Assembly: GCA_027704905.1 (NCBI GenBank)
Contig: CM051006.1
Span: forward strand, 10,922,225-10,986,224
DNA: 64,000 bases
Origin: Muraenolepis orangiensis
Lineage: Eukaryota > Chordata > Actinopteri > Gadiformes > Muraenolepididae
Direction: 5' to 3'
Made by a program: the position numbers and the translations under genes. The notes beneath the pieces were generated by a model that did no database searches, had not been told where the DNA came from, and saw only the letters and a list, made by a program, of their open reading frames with translations. Shown piece after piece: positions 21,427 through 33,997 of this stretch (positions are counted from its first letter, which is position 1; every line of letters begins with the position of its first letter).

Positions 21427-21522
<96 letters not shown>
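21342..21522. repeat. Two (CA)n arrays
   Basis: 21342-21398 and 21431-21522, separated by ctacgtccccca-type sequence. Confidence 0.95.
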
Positions 21523-21525
<3 letters not shown>

Positions 21526-21640
21526 ACTACATCTCACTGTAGACAAATTCAAAGGATAATCTGTTTTCAGAAATTAACTTGTGAAGTACGACTCTATTAA
21601 TTGTCTCGTTGATGAGCGGAGGACGAGGGGATGGGGGGAT

Positions 21641-21654
21641 GGGGGGGGGGGGGG
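21641..21654. repeat. G-run
   Basis: About 14 G preceded by ggggatggggggat. Confidence 0.85.
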
Positions 21655-21714
21655 AGGTGAAGAAGGCGTGTGACTCAAAGGGGTGGGGGTGAATAAATGG
21701 GCGACAGAGGAAGA

Positions 21715-21715
<1 letters not shown>

Positions 21716-21797
<82 letters not shown>
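21716..21797. repeat. (GA)n microsatellite
   Basis: About 80 bp. Confidence 0.96.
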
Positions 21798-21800
<3 letters not shown>

Positions 21801-22261
21801 GAGCGGAAGTGACAGCTCAGTTGGAGTAGGAGCAGCAGACAAAAGTGGAGCTGACAGCTCCCAATCAGTTTCAATGGGGAGATACAATGCATGCTGGGAG
21901 CTACGCTGACACCAAGACACTGCCAAAACACACACACAAACACAAATCCCATCAACGTATTTGCAACACACAAACATACGCATGCACGCATACACCAATC
22001 TATCTGTCAACGCAGATCCATCGGCAGCTTTGCTGACAATGTGTTAACAAGCACAATGCCGATGGAGTCATGTTTGATATCAAGCTAATGTTGTTACTTG
22101 TCAAGTCCCTCTGAGATATGAAGAGTATCTCTCAGTGATTCAATTACTGGGAAACATGGCATCCCTGTATGGTACAACAGACACACCGACTTGACATAGT
22201 TTAAATAGCAGGTCAAATATCACAGTTTTGCTCATTTGTTTGCAATCAAAAGACTTTTTGC

Positions 22262-22760
22262 AGGGCTGTTGTTCCAACTGTTATTCTCTGGTCAGGTAGC
22301 ACCAGATTGCTATGGCTGTTGTTCCAACTGTTGTTCTCGGGTCATGTAGCACAAGTTATCTAGGGCTGTTGTTGCAACTGTTGTTGTTGTCATGGGCAAC
22401 AGTTCTCTCGGAATGTAATGGTAATGGATATATAGCGCTTTTATCTAAAAAAAATTACAAGTCATGCCTCACATTCACCGACGGCAGAGTCAGCCATGCA
22501 AGGAGACAGCCAGCACTTCAGGAGCAGTTAGGGTGTCTTGCTCATGTATTGTGTCTTGCTCAAGGACACCTTGACAGTTTGTGCTAGGAGGAGCCGGGGG
22601 ATCGAACCAGCAACCTTTCGGTTGTGAGGCGACCGCTCTACCTCCTGAGCTATACTGCCGCCATGTTGTTCCAACTGTTGTTCTCTGGTCATGTAGATCC
22701 AGTTCTCTAGGGCTGTTGTTCCAACGGTGGTTCTCTGGTTACATAGCATCAGTTTCAATA
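22262..22760. repeat. Minisatellite of about 48 bp unit, split by a SINE
   Basis: Units read ggctgttgttccaactgttg followed by ttctctggtcatgtagcacc and a tctag end. Three units precede the SINE (about 22262-22429) and two follow it (about 22663-22760). Confidence 0.8.
22430..22662 (-). mobile_element. tRNA-derived SINE, family 1
   Basis: Plus strand shows the complements of the B box (ggatcgaacc) and A box (accgctctacctcctgagct). Tail ends in repeated ccattac units. A short atgt may be the target duplication, which is weak. Confidence 0.85.
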
Positions 22761-23535
<775 letters not shown>

Positions 23536-23592
23536 AATGAGGCTGATTCCTGTGAACCTGCATTTGGATGAAGAAGAGCATAGGCATAGGGG

Positions 23593-23845
23593 TCCAACTA
23601 ATGAGGACCAGACCAATGAGGACCCACCTAATGAGGATCAGACATATGATGACCAGACATATGAGGACCAACCTAATGAGGACCACACATATGAGGACCA
23701 AGCTAATGAGGACCAGACATATGAGGACCAAGCTAATGAGGATCAGACATATGAGGACCAATGATTTGAGGACCAGACATATGAAGACCAACCTAATGAG
23801 GATCAGACATATGAGGACCAAACTAATGAGGATCAGACCATTCAC
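23593..23845. repeat. 15-bp (30-bp higher-order) minisatellite
   Basis: Alternating units aatgaggaccaga and catatgaggaccaa, about 16 copies. Because 15 is divisible by three, frames stay open and spell repeated NEDQTYEDQ; no evidence of a gene. Confidence 0.88.
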
Positions 23846-24610
23846 AGTCTCAGTGAGCGTATTTGCTTGCTTTGCACCACCCTATACAGTTTGCGTATAG
23901 CTACAAATGTTAAGGCAGGTCTGTTCATATATACAGGACCTTTTTAAACAGTTTACACTAATCTGCACACTACCAAAACCAACAAACCCATTCCCGTTTC
24001 AGTACACATAAGGATGCACAAAACTCGATTCTTACACCCTGAGAAATGTAGGCCTCGCTCGCTTGTCAAGCAAGTGAGTCATTAAGCAGCCATAAGATCT
24101 ATAGAGCACACAGAGGAATGTCCCCTGAAGGAAGGACTCAGTCCAATGCAACATTCATCTTGTTGTAAGCAGAGGATATTCTAGATACTGCTGGGACCCT
24201 GGGAAGGGGAACTGCCATGTGGTTACTTGGATGAATCTTTGAAGGCCATTAGTCCTGGACGGGACTGGTAAACATAAACATCTCACTAAAAAAAATATAT
24301 AAAATAAACATTCAGGACTACCTGAATTATTATATTCACAGCATAACAAACCTATACAAATTTACATTTGAAATAGGATTATATCAAAGCTAATGACATT
24401 ATTTTCGTTCTCAAATTTTGCCGGATGACACATCATCACAACAGTGACTTTGAGTCTATGACTTTCATCCTCCGATTCCGTCCGTTCGTTCCCTATCCAA
24501 AGTGTCACCTCTCCTCACTAGTCACACAGAACACCAGGTGTATGGTGACAGACAGTACAGGGGGCTTGCATAATGTGTGTTGTGTGTACAACCAATTAAC
24601 TGTGTCGATG

Positions 24611-24611
<1 letters not shown>
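23846..24611. other. No gene seen
   Basis: Nothing recognised. Confidence 0.4.

Positions 24612-24660
<49 letters not shown>
24612..24660. repeat. (TA)n microsatellite
   Basis: Pure TA; a second imperfect TA-rich stretch lies at 24810-24894. Confidence 0.95.
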
Positions 24661-24662
<2 letters not shown>

Positions 24663-24894
24663 TGTTTCTTCATGCACAAACGCTAAAGAAACACATAACG
24701 CGGTGTTCAAACGAAAATGCCAGATATGGTTGACATGGCCGGGAGACATCTAACCTGTGCATTCGGCTTCAAACAGAACACACAAATTGGGAGTTTGAAG
24801 CATGTCACCATATATATACATACATATACAGTATATACACATCTATATATAAATATATATATATATATCAACAGTATATATATATATATATATG

Positions 24895-25168
24895 TATAGC
24901 AGATGACGCTGCCACTAGCCAGTGGCTGCTTGCGGGATCCTCCCGAAGACAAAGACACAGGTTGATGAGGAATCCGGTTTCTTGCAAGAGTTTGAATAAG
25001 TGTGAACAGAGCAGATGGTACATGCTAGAGCTCTCCCTGGAGTGTGTGTAGTGGTGGCTGTTTTAACCTGTGGGCCTTGATTAAAAATAACTCACCGGCC
25101 AATCAGTCCAATTCAGCCCAGGTGAGGCTGCTTAAACCAGCCACCAACCACACACACACACTCCCCAA
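24895..25168 (-). repeat. Fold-back LTR-like repeat, copy c
   Basis: Minus strand starts ttggggagtgtgtgtg and ends tctgctata. The outer arms are ggttggtggctggtttaa and ttaaaacagccaccac. The AATAAA has decayed (gaaaccgg replaces it). AT-rich flanks (tacatatat on both sides) make the target duplication ambiguous. Confidence 0.78.
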
Positions 25169-25718
25169 TATATGTATATACGTAGAATATATATCAGTGG
25201 CAAACCGTGTCTATCACATCTGGAATTTCTGTAAACCACCCCCACCCCCCGGATTCAAAAATGTGGTTGTTCTATTCAGACAGACGTCACGGAAGCATTT
25301 ACAAGTTGACCATAGTTGGCAAAGAGCACAGTCCATGTAGTGAAGTAACAGCACAACACAGCACCACCACACAAAGGCTATCGATGAATGACTGTACTGG
25401 TACTGTACTGTAGCTTGCTACATCGTCACACACCATTAAGGCCTACTCCACTCAGCAAGGACTATTAGGTTTCATAGACAAATGGCTGCCACACAACCAC
25501 ACCTTCGTATTAATTACCAATGCAAAGAAAGATCAAGTCAAAACTCAATTGAATTGCATAACAATGTTTAACAAACTCAAGACAGCCATTAACTAATCAT
25601 ACAACAAGTGTGTGGAAACAAAATGCAACCAGCTCAACGAGCTGCAAAGCTCAAAACCAGCAAAGACAAATTAGTCTTACACACCAATGATGTTGACTTG
25701 GCAAAGATGCCAATAAAA
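25169..25718. other. No gene seen
   Basis: Nothing recognised. Confidence 0.4.
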
Positions 25719-26030
25719 CAATAAACCAATTGGGTTTATTGTTGCGGGACCTCCAGGGCTCCAGAGAGGCATCGGGGCGTTGCTGAGTCGAGTCTGACGC
25801 AGGGCCCCCTCGTCGGACTGAGCTAGAGCGATGTACCGCTGATTTGCGCGAGCTCTAGAGCTCCAGAGCTCCAGATTGACCGGGACTTTGCCCTGAATGT
25901 GTCCGACACGGGTCACCCCTGTCGGACTAGCTAGAGCGATGTACCGCTTATTTGCCCGACTTCCATACGCTGACTCTCTACTATACTTAGATCGATACAC
26001 AATATAATTGTAATAAACCAATAAAACTTC
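25719..26030. repeat. Unclassified repeat with an internal 40-bp duplication
   Basis: gctagagcgatgtaccgct occurs at about 25823 and 25930 inside a roughly 40-bp repeated segment starting gtcggact. aataaaccaat stands near both edges (25721 and 26011), and caataaacc / ggtttattg at 25719-25742 forms a small hairpin. Not recognised. Confidence 0.5.
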
Positions 26031-26757
26031 AAATGAATTGCTACGCAGCACTAAGCTAGATCCTCTGTCTCGAGCAAGTGAACTAACGTTCCTTCAAGCG
26101 TACCCTGGAACTGTGGGGAAATCTGAAAGAATACGCCCATTGGCTACAAATCAATATATGATTAGTTGATCAAATTGTCAATCCAAACGTACACTCTCAT
26201 TCAGTTTAAGGGCCAGGGCATTGGCTCAAGGACAGAGTACCTTGGTTGAAGGATATTCTTCCCAGCAACCCGAGAAAGACAAACAAATCAATGTAACACT
26301 GTAATATTACAGATCAACACAGATACGATTCTCATTTATTGTTTTTTTTTTAATTTAGTTTCATCTGAGGGTTCCAAGGTCCACGTTCCAGGGTTTTATC
26401 ATGTATGAAACGATAATTATCATTGACTCATTCTGATTGGTCTGACAGCTCTTTGGCACTCTTGCTCTCATTAAAATCCTGAAGAAAAAATAGACTGTAT
26501 GGTAATTTGGATAAAAAACAACAACATCTGAATAGTTAATATTTAGTATCAACAATCGACTTTATGTGTTAAGTCCTTCATCTCCTGGTCACATGGTTGC
26601 AGTTGCAGTTCCCGACAGCCAATCAGCCAAGGGCAAAGTTCCAACTGAAAACATCGGGCGGAAAGTTAGTGCGGGCGGAAAGCTGCCCGACAAGCCATAA
26701 TCGCCCCCGGAGGTAATTGTCCAATCACAGGAAGGAAGCGTAAGTATCATTAGACCC
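26031..26757. other. No gene seen
   Basis: Nothing recognised. Confidence 0.4.
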
Positions 26758-26815
26758 TTTCTTCTTCTTCTTCTTCTTCTTCTTCTTCTCCTTCTTCTTC
26801 TTCTTCCTCATCTTC
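26758..26815. repeat. (CTT)n microsatellite
   Basis: About 57 bp, two interruptions. Confidence 0.95.
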
Positions 26816-27001
26816 TTCCACACCTTCATTTACCTTAAGAGCTAAGGTATCACCGCCGTCGCCATTATCCTGCCAGGGTAATGTCAGGGTAGCCTGTGTG
26901 GTCGCCCCATATAGCTCCTCATGGCTCGCCCCCTAAACGCCCATGTCTCCTAACCCCCAGAGCCAAGATGGAGAACCACGCTTCTTCTCGCTGTAAGAAT
27001 G

Positions 27002-27019
27002 TAATAATAATAATCATAC

Positions 27020-27055
<36 letters not shown>

Positions 27056-27115
27056 ATTCAGTTTATACAGTATAGCGCTTTTCTCTGTACTCTGTAAGGC
27101 GCTTTTACAGACAGG
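27002..27115 (-). mobile_element. (AAT)n run plus SINE-type tail fragment
   Basis: aataat repeats lead into atagcgcttttctctgtact and aaggcgcttt, the complement of the gcgctatataaatg tail of SINE family 1, whose copy at 43381 also ends in ttattatta. Confidence 0.5.
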
Positions 27116-27208
27116 GTAAAATGACACACACAGTAAAATAAAAATAATAATAATAGTTACATAGATTATAAATGAGACAGATAAGACAGATACAAAATAT
27201 ACATAAAA

Positions 27209-27303
27209 ACATTTAATAAAATAAAATAAAATAAAATAAAATAAAATAAAATAAAATAAAATAAAATAAAATAAAATAAAATAAAATAAAATAAAATAAA
27301 ATA
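27209..27303. repeat. (AAAAT)n pentanucleotide microsatellite
   Basis: About 18 units. Confidence 0.96.
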
Positions 27304-27789
27304 TGTTATTAGTATATTATTAAGAAGTGTTATTTATTTTTTGCTCCATTTGTATATGCAGTCGACATATCTCCACCTCATCCTAAGCAGAGCATACTGC
27401 ATATGTGATCATGTGGGAGGAGCTGGAGCTGACGGCCGAGGGGGTCCACGTGTGTGTGTATGTTATTTAAGAGCCGAAATTGAAAACCAAACCACACACA
27501 AAGCTTGCTGTGATTTCTAATTAAAATAGACATTTTCTTTTCCTGTTCACTTCTATAGCCGCGCCACATAAAGTCATTAAAATCTCATCAGGATATCTCA
27601 TTTCGTATTGATGGCATGGGAACCGAGGTGAACCGGAGTCACACCCTCTCAGTGTCTGATTCGTAAAAACTTACACAAATAAAACGTATTAAAATGAGAA
27701 AATATGAGCACAAAAAATGACCCAACACATAAAAAAAGCACAAATGTGAAAATGTGAGTTGTGTGGCACCCCCTGCATGTGTATGTGTG
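27304..27789. other. No gene seen
   Basis: AT-rich; nothing recognised. Confidence 0.4.
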
Positions 27790-27838
27790 CGTTTGCATGT
27801 GTGTGTGTGTGTGTGTGCATGTGTGCGTGCGTGTGTGA
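27790..27838. repeat. (GT)n, imperfect
   Basis: GT with gcatgt interruptions. Confidence 0.85.
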
Positions 27839-27912
27839 GAGAGGAGTCAGAGTGACAGCCCTTGTCTCAGTTTCTCTCTCTGTCTCGTTTCGCCTCTCTA
27901 CCCCTAGTTATC

Positions 27913-28425
<513 letters not shown>

Positions 28426-28504
28426 CAAACCCCTCCCCTTTAGTCACTACTTTCATTCTGACAGTTGGACAGGTGTGTGTAAGACGACGGGGCGTTTCGC
28501 GCGC

Positions 28505-28533
28505 ACACGCGCACACACACACACACACACACA
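28505..28533. repeat. Short (CA)n
   Basis: About 28 bp after gcgcacacgcg. Confidence 0.9.
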
Positions 28534-28559
28534 CTCACACACCCCGGAGTCCTCCTAAT

Positions 28560-29189
28560 GGCTTCAAATCGCCCGTAATGGCTCTTAATGGCCACTTACA
28601 ACGCGCTCCTGCAGACATTTCAGACGGCGATTGCGCCCGAGGGGCGCAACGCCGCGCGCGCGCACATATTGTTAGCGTGCGAGTGTATCCGTGACAGACG
28701 GACGCGCACGTCTGTGTGTTTGGATTACCGACGGCGGGTCGGTAATAGTAGCTTTTGTTCCTGGAATCAGACATTCATACTGATACTAATACTGGAGACT
28801 AGAGAAAGAAAAAATGACCTGATGCAATAGAAAATAATTAACATTTTACCTCGTTAACTCTTAACATTTTACCTACCGGGGATGCTTATGTTGAAAATGG
28901 TGTGATATTTAACTATGGACAATTCAATTGTATTTATGAATCTGCATAGTGTGAATAACACTAATTATCATTAACATAATTATAAATGAATGAATTATTA
29001 ATTATTATTATTAACCCCATAAGACAGAGGTAAAGCATGAGAAAAATAATTAAAAATCTTCTCTGGAATGAGACACAAAAGGTGAGTACCACAATTAAAC
29101 AGGAAGTGGGAGACAAAAGACAAAAATTACTTCACAATACATGAAACATGACTAGACTAACATTTTTGACGAGACACAACAAGATGGTT
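28560..29189. other. No gene seen
   Basis: Nothing recognised. Confidence 0.4.
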
Positions 29190-29402
29190 TTTATTGGTCA
29201 CATACATGTACAGTACACACACACGGTGAAATTAGTTTCTCTGCATTTAACCCCTCCTTGTATTAGGAGCAGTGGGCAGCCATTTTATATACAGCACCCG
29301 GGGAGTAGTGTAGGGGTCTGGTGCCCAGGGGTTTCGGGGACTTGAACCAGCGACCTTCCGGTTCCCAAGCCAAGTCCCAAAAGACTGAGCTACTGCCACC
29401 CC
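29190..29402 (-). mobile_element. tRNA-derived SINE, family 2
   Basis: Complements of the head (actgagctactgccacccct, gacttgaaccagcgacc) and the body (gtgtaggggtctggtgcc, tctctgcatttaaccc). Same family as 36160, 48783, 52213 and 54538. Confidence 0.8.
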
Positions 29403-29417
29403 TAGATTAGAGTCTGG

Positions 29418-29532
29418 GGCTGCTGGGTGAGGCTACACACCTGTGGGTCATTGGCCAATCAAGGCCCACAGGTTAAACCAGCCACCACCACCACACACAC
29501 TCAGGGAGAGAGTATACTGACCACCTGCTCAT
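29418..29532 (+). repeat. Fold-back LTR-like repeat, copy d (partial)
   Basis: Keeps only the middle: gtgaggctacacacctgtggg, cccacaggttaaaccagcc and the start of the gagagag...ctgctc segment. Confidence 0.7.
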
Positions 29533-29792
29533 GTCCTGGTTGTCTAGTGGAGTCCAGATGAGCCACTTTGGAGTGACTGCCACAGCTACATGGGGTCAGC
29601 CCACCTGTGGGAGGCAGGGGGACAACCAAAGGGGCCCCAAAGTACAATCGGATCAAGTCATCTTCACAGTGTCTTGCTGATGCCTACAGGCCAGACTGTG
29701 TGGACCCAGAATCTCCCAGGAGGGGGAGTCACCCTTAACACTACTAGACTATCCTGCCCCCCTAGAAAAGAGGGTACATATACAAGCATGAG
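29533..29792. other. Spacer between two fold-back copies
   Basis: 265 bp with no recognised motif; whether it belongs to the repeat's internal part is unknown. Confidence 0.35.
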
Positions 29793-30026
29793 TGTGGAAT
29801 GTGTGTGTGTGGTTGGTGGCTGGTTAAAGCAGCCTCACCTGAGTTAGATTGATTACTTTATGGCAGTTGAGGCTGCACACCTAAAACAGCACACGCACTC
29901 GGGAGAAGAGCTCTAGCATGTACCATCTGCTCTGTTCACAATGATTTAAACTCTTGCAATAAACTCTTGCTCATCACCCTATCACCTTATCTTATTTTAA
30001 TGGCTGGTGGCAGCGTCGTCTGCTAC
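29793..30026 (+). repeat. Fold-back LTR-like repeat, copy e
   Basis: Starts TGTGGAATG, keeps the first outer arm and gaggctgcacacct, but the return arm is shortened (taaaacagcacacgcactcg). AATAAA is present (gcaataaactcttgc) and it ends ggcagcgtcgtctgctac. Confidence 0.78.
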
Positions 30027-30229
30027 GCTGGAGCTGGTTCTGCCGCTACTGAACCTCCGAGATCAAGCAGAGCGCTTGTCCGAGGGGACAACTCACCTGA
30101 GCTTCATCAGGCTCAACCCTGGTTAGATCGTCGTCTTCACTTTCAGATGTAGACGTCTTAAAGCAGACCAAAAAGAAGGCCAACAAAAAAAAAACTTGGT
30201 TCTTTTTGTGTACACACTGTGAGTTAATT

Positions 30230-30815
30230 TCACCATCGCCTGTCTGACTACCAGCTCCGTAATCGAACCATCGCCTGTCTGACTACCAGCTCCGTAATCG
30301 AACCATCGCCTGTCTGACTACCAGCTCCGTAATCTAACCATCGCCTGTCTGACTACCAGCTCCGTAATCTAACCATCACCTGTCTGACTACCAGCTCTGT
30401 GGCCGAACCATCGCCTGTCTGACTACCAGCTCCGTAATCGAACCATCACCTGTCTGACTACCAGCTCTGTGGCCGAACCATCGCCTGTCTGACTACCAGC
30501 TCCGTAATCGAACCATCACCTGTCTGACTACCAGCTCCGTAATCGAACCATCACCTGTCTGACTACCAGCTCCGTAATCGAACCATCACCTGTCTGACTA
30601 CCAGCTCTGTGGCTGAACCATCGCCTGTCTGACTACCAGCTCTGCGACCAAACCTTTTTCTGTCTGACTATCTGTCCGTTACCAAACTATCTGTCCCCTA
30701 TCGAACCATCGCCTGTCTGACTACTAGCTCTGCGACCATACCATCGCATGGCTGACTATCAGCTCCATTACCGAATTTCGTCTGACTACCAGCTCCGCGA
30801 CCAAATCCATCGCCT
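30230..30815. repeat. 35-bp minisatellite
   Basis: Unit accatcgcctgtctgactac + cagctccgtaatcga. About 12 regular units to 30650, then degenerate ones. Variant ends (aatcga, aatcta, tggccga) alternate in runs, indicating block duplication. Confidence 0.93.
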
Positions 30816-31352
30816 GTCTTCCTGACACCCAATTTATGAATAAATCCCCCTTTCATTCCTTCAATCCTTCTTGTCTGTTGGTTTGGGTCCCATCTGTTCC
30901 CCTGCCTGGCAGACAGTCAAAGCTCTCCAGAGGATCCAAATACAAATCACTGATGGTTGTGTCGCAATCATTACGGTATCCTTCAGTATCAACCTTAGGA
31001 ATGTACAGTTTATATGTGTTGGATTATCTGTGATGTGTGTGTGTGTGGGTTATATATGTATGTGAAGTATATATTATATATGAAGTATATATATAATCTT
31101 GTACATCACAGAAATCTTGTTTTATCTGCCTCAAATACCCCCAAATCTTGGTTTTGAATGACGCAAAATGCTCCATAAAAAAACTTACGTGAGCGAGCAA
31201 AAGCTGTACGTTAGGATAGTTTCAGTGACCAACAGTATGTGTTACGCGTTCAATCACAAAAGTGTTTTTAAATGAGGATAAAGATAGGGCCTCTATCTGG
31301 CAAGTTTTTGTCCTCCATCATCCCAATGATGGTCTCCTCTGATCAACGTGCA

Positions 31353-31357
<5 letters not shown>
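30816..31357. other. No gene seen
   Basis: AT-rich; nothing recognised. Confidence 0.4.
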
Positions 31358-31445
<88 letters not shown>

Positions 31446-31478
31446 GTGTGTGTGTGTGTGCGTGTGTGTGTGTGTGTG

Positions 31479-31518
<40 letters not shown>

Positions 31519-31533
31519 GTGTGTGTGTGTGTG
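31358..31533. repeat. (TG)n microsatellite
   Basis: About 175 bp with cgtg interruptions and a phase slip near 31480. Confidence 0.97.
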
Positions 31534-31647
31534 GGCCGACCAGCTGCAGGTCTTCGGTGAAGGAATTCCCACTGGGATCTCCTCCAGTCATGCGCACGTT
31601 CCACCACGTCCCATTCTGTCAATCTGATTGATTCTCCAAAATCGCTC

Positions 31648-31704
<57 letters not shown>
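31648..31704. repeat. (CA)n microsatellite
   Basis: About 55 bp, 115 bp after a (TG)n array, so the two strands could pair as a large fold-back. Confidence 0.95.
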
Positions 31705-31705
<1 letters not shown>

Positions 31706-32811
31706 AAAATGAGATAAAACAGAGCAAGAGACACAGAGGGAGAGAGAAAGACACAAGGTGATTTTCCATCCAAACCATCTATGCTGGTGGAAAATGTGTT
31801 GTATCGATAAAAGGTAAACACGTCTAATGCCACTTGGCATTTGACCACATGGTTCTGGCTTGACTTAACTCAATGGAGGTACCAAGCGAGCATGAGGCAA
31901 TACCAACATGCAAACAGACTGCAGGCGGCTGATTGGTCAGAGGTCAGCGTGGTGGTGGATTTTAAATAAACACTCTTATGTTGACATGACAGATATTGGA
32001 AATTCAACAGATATTCACACTCTGAATTAGCCATAAACAACATAATACAAATCTACCTAGATCAACCACCTAGCAACCACCCACAATACATTTCCACTCT
32101 ACCAGGTACCAACAACTATATTTTCAGCAAGCTGTATGTACACCACAATTTCTAATGAATGAAATTGTACTTTTTATAGCGGTCACTTTGACACTGACTG
32201 TGTGGTACACTTTTACTACACACACACACACACACTAAAATCAGTTGAACCATTTATCCTATGTTTACACACACAATACAATCATGACCATGGAACAGAT
32301 TCATTGACTCTGACTCATAGCACAGCCGTTAGCAGAGCGCCCCTGAAGGCAAAGCTGGGTTTATCTGGAACCTTCAAAGAAAAGAAAAAAATAACTACAT
32401 TCCAAAAATATTATAAATGAAGTATCGCAATTCTAAAGATCCACTACATCATTAAAGAAAATATTATCTCTCATTCTCTCATATTTTCTTGGAGATCTAC
32501 GGAATAAATACTTTTGACCGCTGACCTTTCAAAGCAAGTCCAGTGACATTCCAGCTTTGTATTACGCACTAGAAGCAATGAGATCTAAACATCCCAATGA
32601 TATAAACATGATCATAGTCAGTGTCTCATAGTCCACCAAACTATTCAATATGCATTCATATCACAACCTCAGAATAAAGAATATTAGATTAGCTTAGATT
32701 TTGTCATAAAGTTGGAATTCCCACAGATTCTTTCTCCTTTGTTAAAGTGAGGTTTAATTTATTCCCCAATCCTTCACAGTTTTACCTACCTTTGTTGAAC
32801 GCACTATTGTA
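31705..32811. other. No gene seen
   Basis: About 1.1 kb; nothing recognised. Confidence 0.4.
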
Positions 32812-33168
32812 AGTCGCATGGCTCCACTCCTAACTAGTCCAAACTAAACTCTGCAGTGCTTCACTCCTAACTAGTCCAAACTAAACTATGCAGTGCTTCA
32901 CTCCTAACTAGTCCAAACAAAACTATGCAGTGCTTCACTCCTAACTAGTCCAAACTAAACTCTGTAGTGCTCCACCCTTAACTAGTCCAAACTAAACTCT
33001 GTAGTGCTCCACTCCTAACTAGTCCAAACTAAACTCTGTAGTAGTGCTCCACTCTTAACTAGTCCAAACTAAACTCTGTAGTGCTCTACTCCTAACTAGT
33101 CCAAACTAAACTCTGTAGTGCTCCACTCTTAAGTAGTCCAAACTAAACTCTGTAGTGCTCCACTGTTT
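32812..33168. repeat. 37-bp minisatellite
   Basis: Unit cactcctaactagtccaaac + taaactctgtagtgctc; about nine and a half units with few changes (ctatgcagtgcttc in the early units, ctgtagtgctcc in the later ones). Confidence 0.93.
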
Positions 33169-33459
33169 ACAAGCCATGGCATCACAACAATATGAACCCT
33201 TATATAATAGACACACAATTATTACCGTAGGGTCATATTAATATAAGTGATAAACTATAATATTAAAACGTACACCATTTATATTGTAACGTTCATTCGG
33301 CTGCTTTGCTTTATGTGTATTTTTTTAAGAAACGTTATAATTAAATAATAATCCATTAGTTATAGTGCATACAATTTGTGTTGTCTATCAGTCATGTCCA
33401 ATGTATGTATGTATTTCGCAAAGTTTGGAAATGGGCTAGCCTAATATACAGGTATATTT
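33169..33459. other. AT-rich, nothing recognised
   Basis: No signal. Confidence 0.4.
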
Positions 33460-33743
33460 ATCTATATATATATATATATATATATCCTAATATATATCTT
33501 AATGGAAGATACATAAGTTCAGGTATCGGGAAGGAAAATACCGTACCTGAAAATCTCTCATATTTGCGTAAGAAAAAAATAAGTAATGGATGGTAACGCG
33601 CATACATTTGCATTTTGCAGATATTCTGACTATTTGGTTCAAATGTACGGTACATTTGGATGAAAACACACCTATAGAAAGGAGACCGATTTGAAGAGGT
33701 GGCGATGAGCCACTGCAAGAGATTGTAAGTGGTTGGCTTTGAC

Positions 33744-33996
<253 letters not shown>

Positions 33997-33997
<1 letters not shown>

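Noticed and set aside
30230..30815. CRISPR-like array
   Set aside because: Units are head-to-tail with no unique spacers, in animal DNA; it is a minisatellite.
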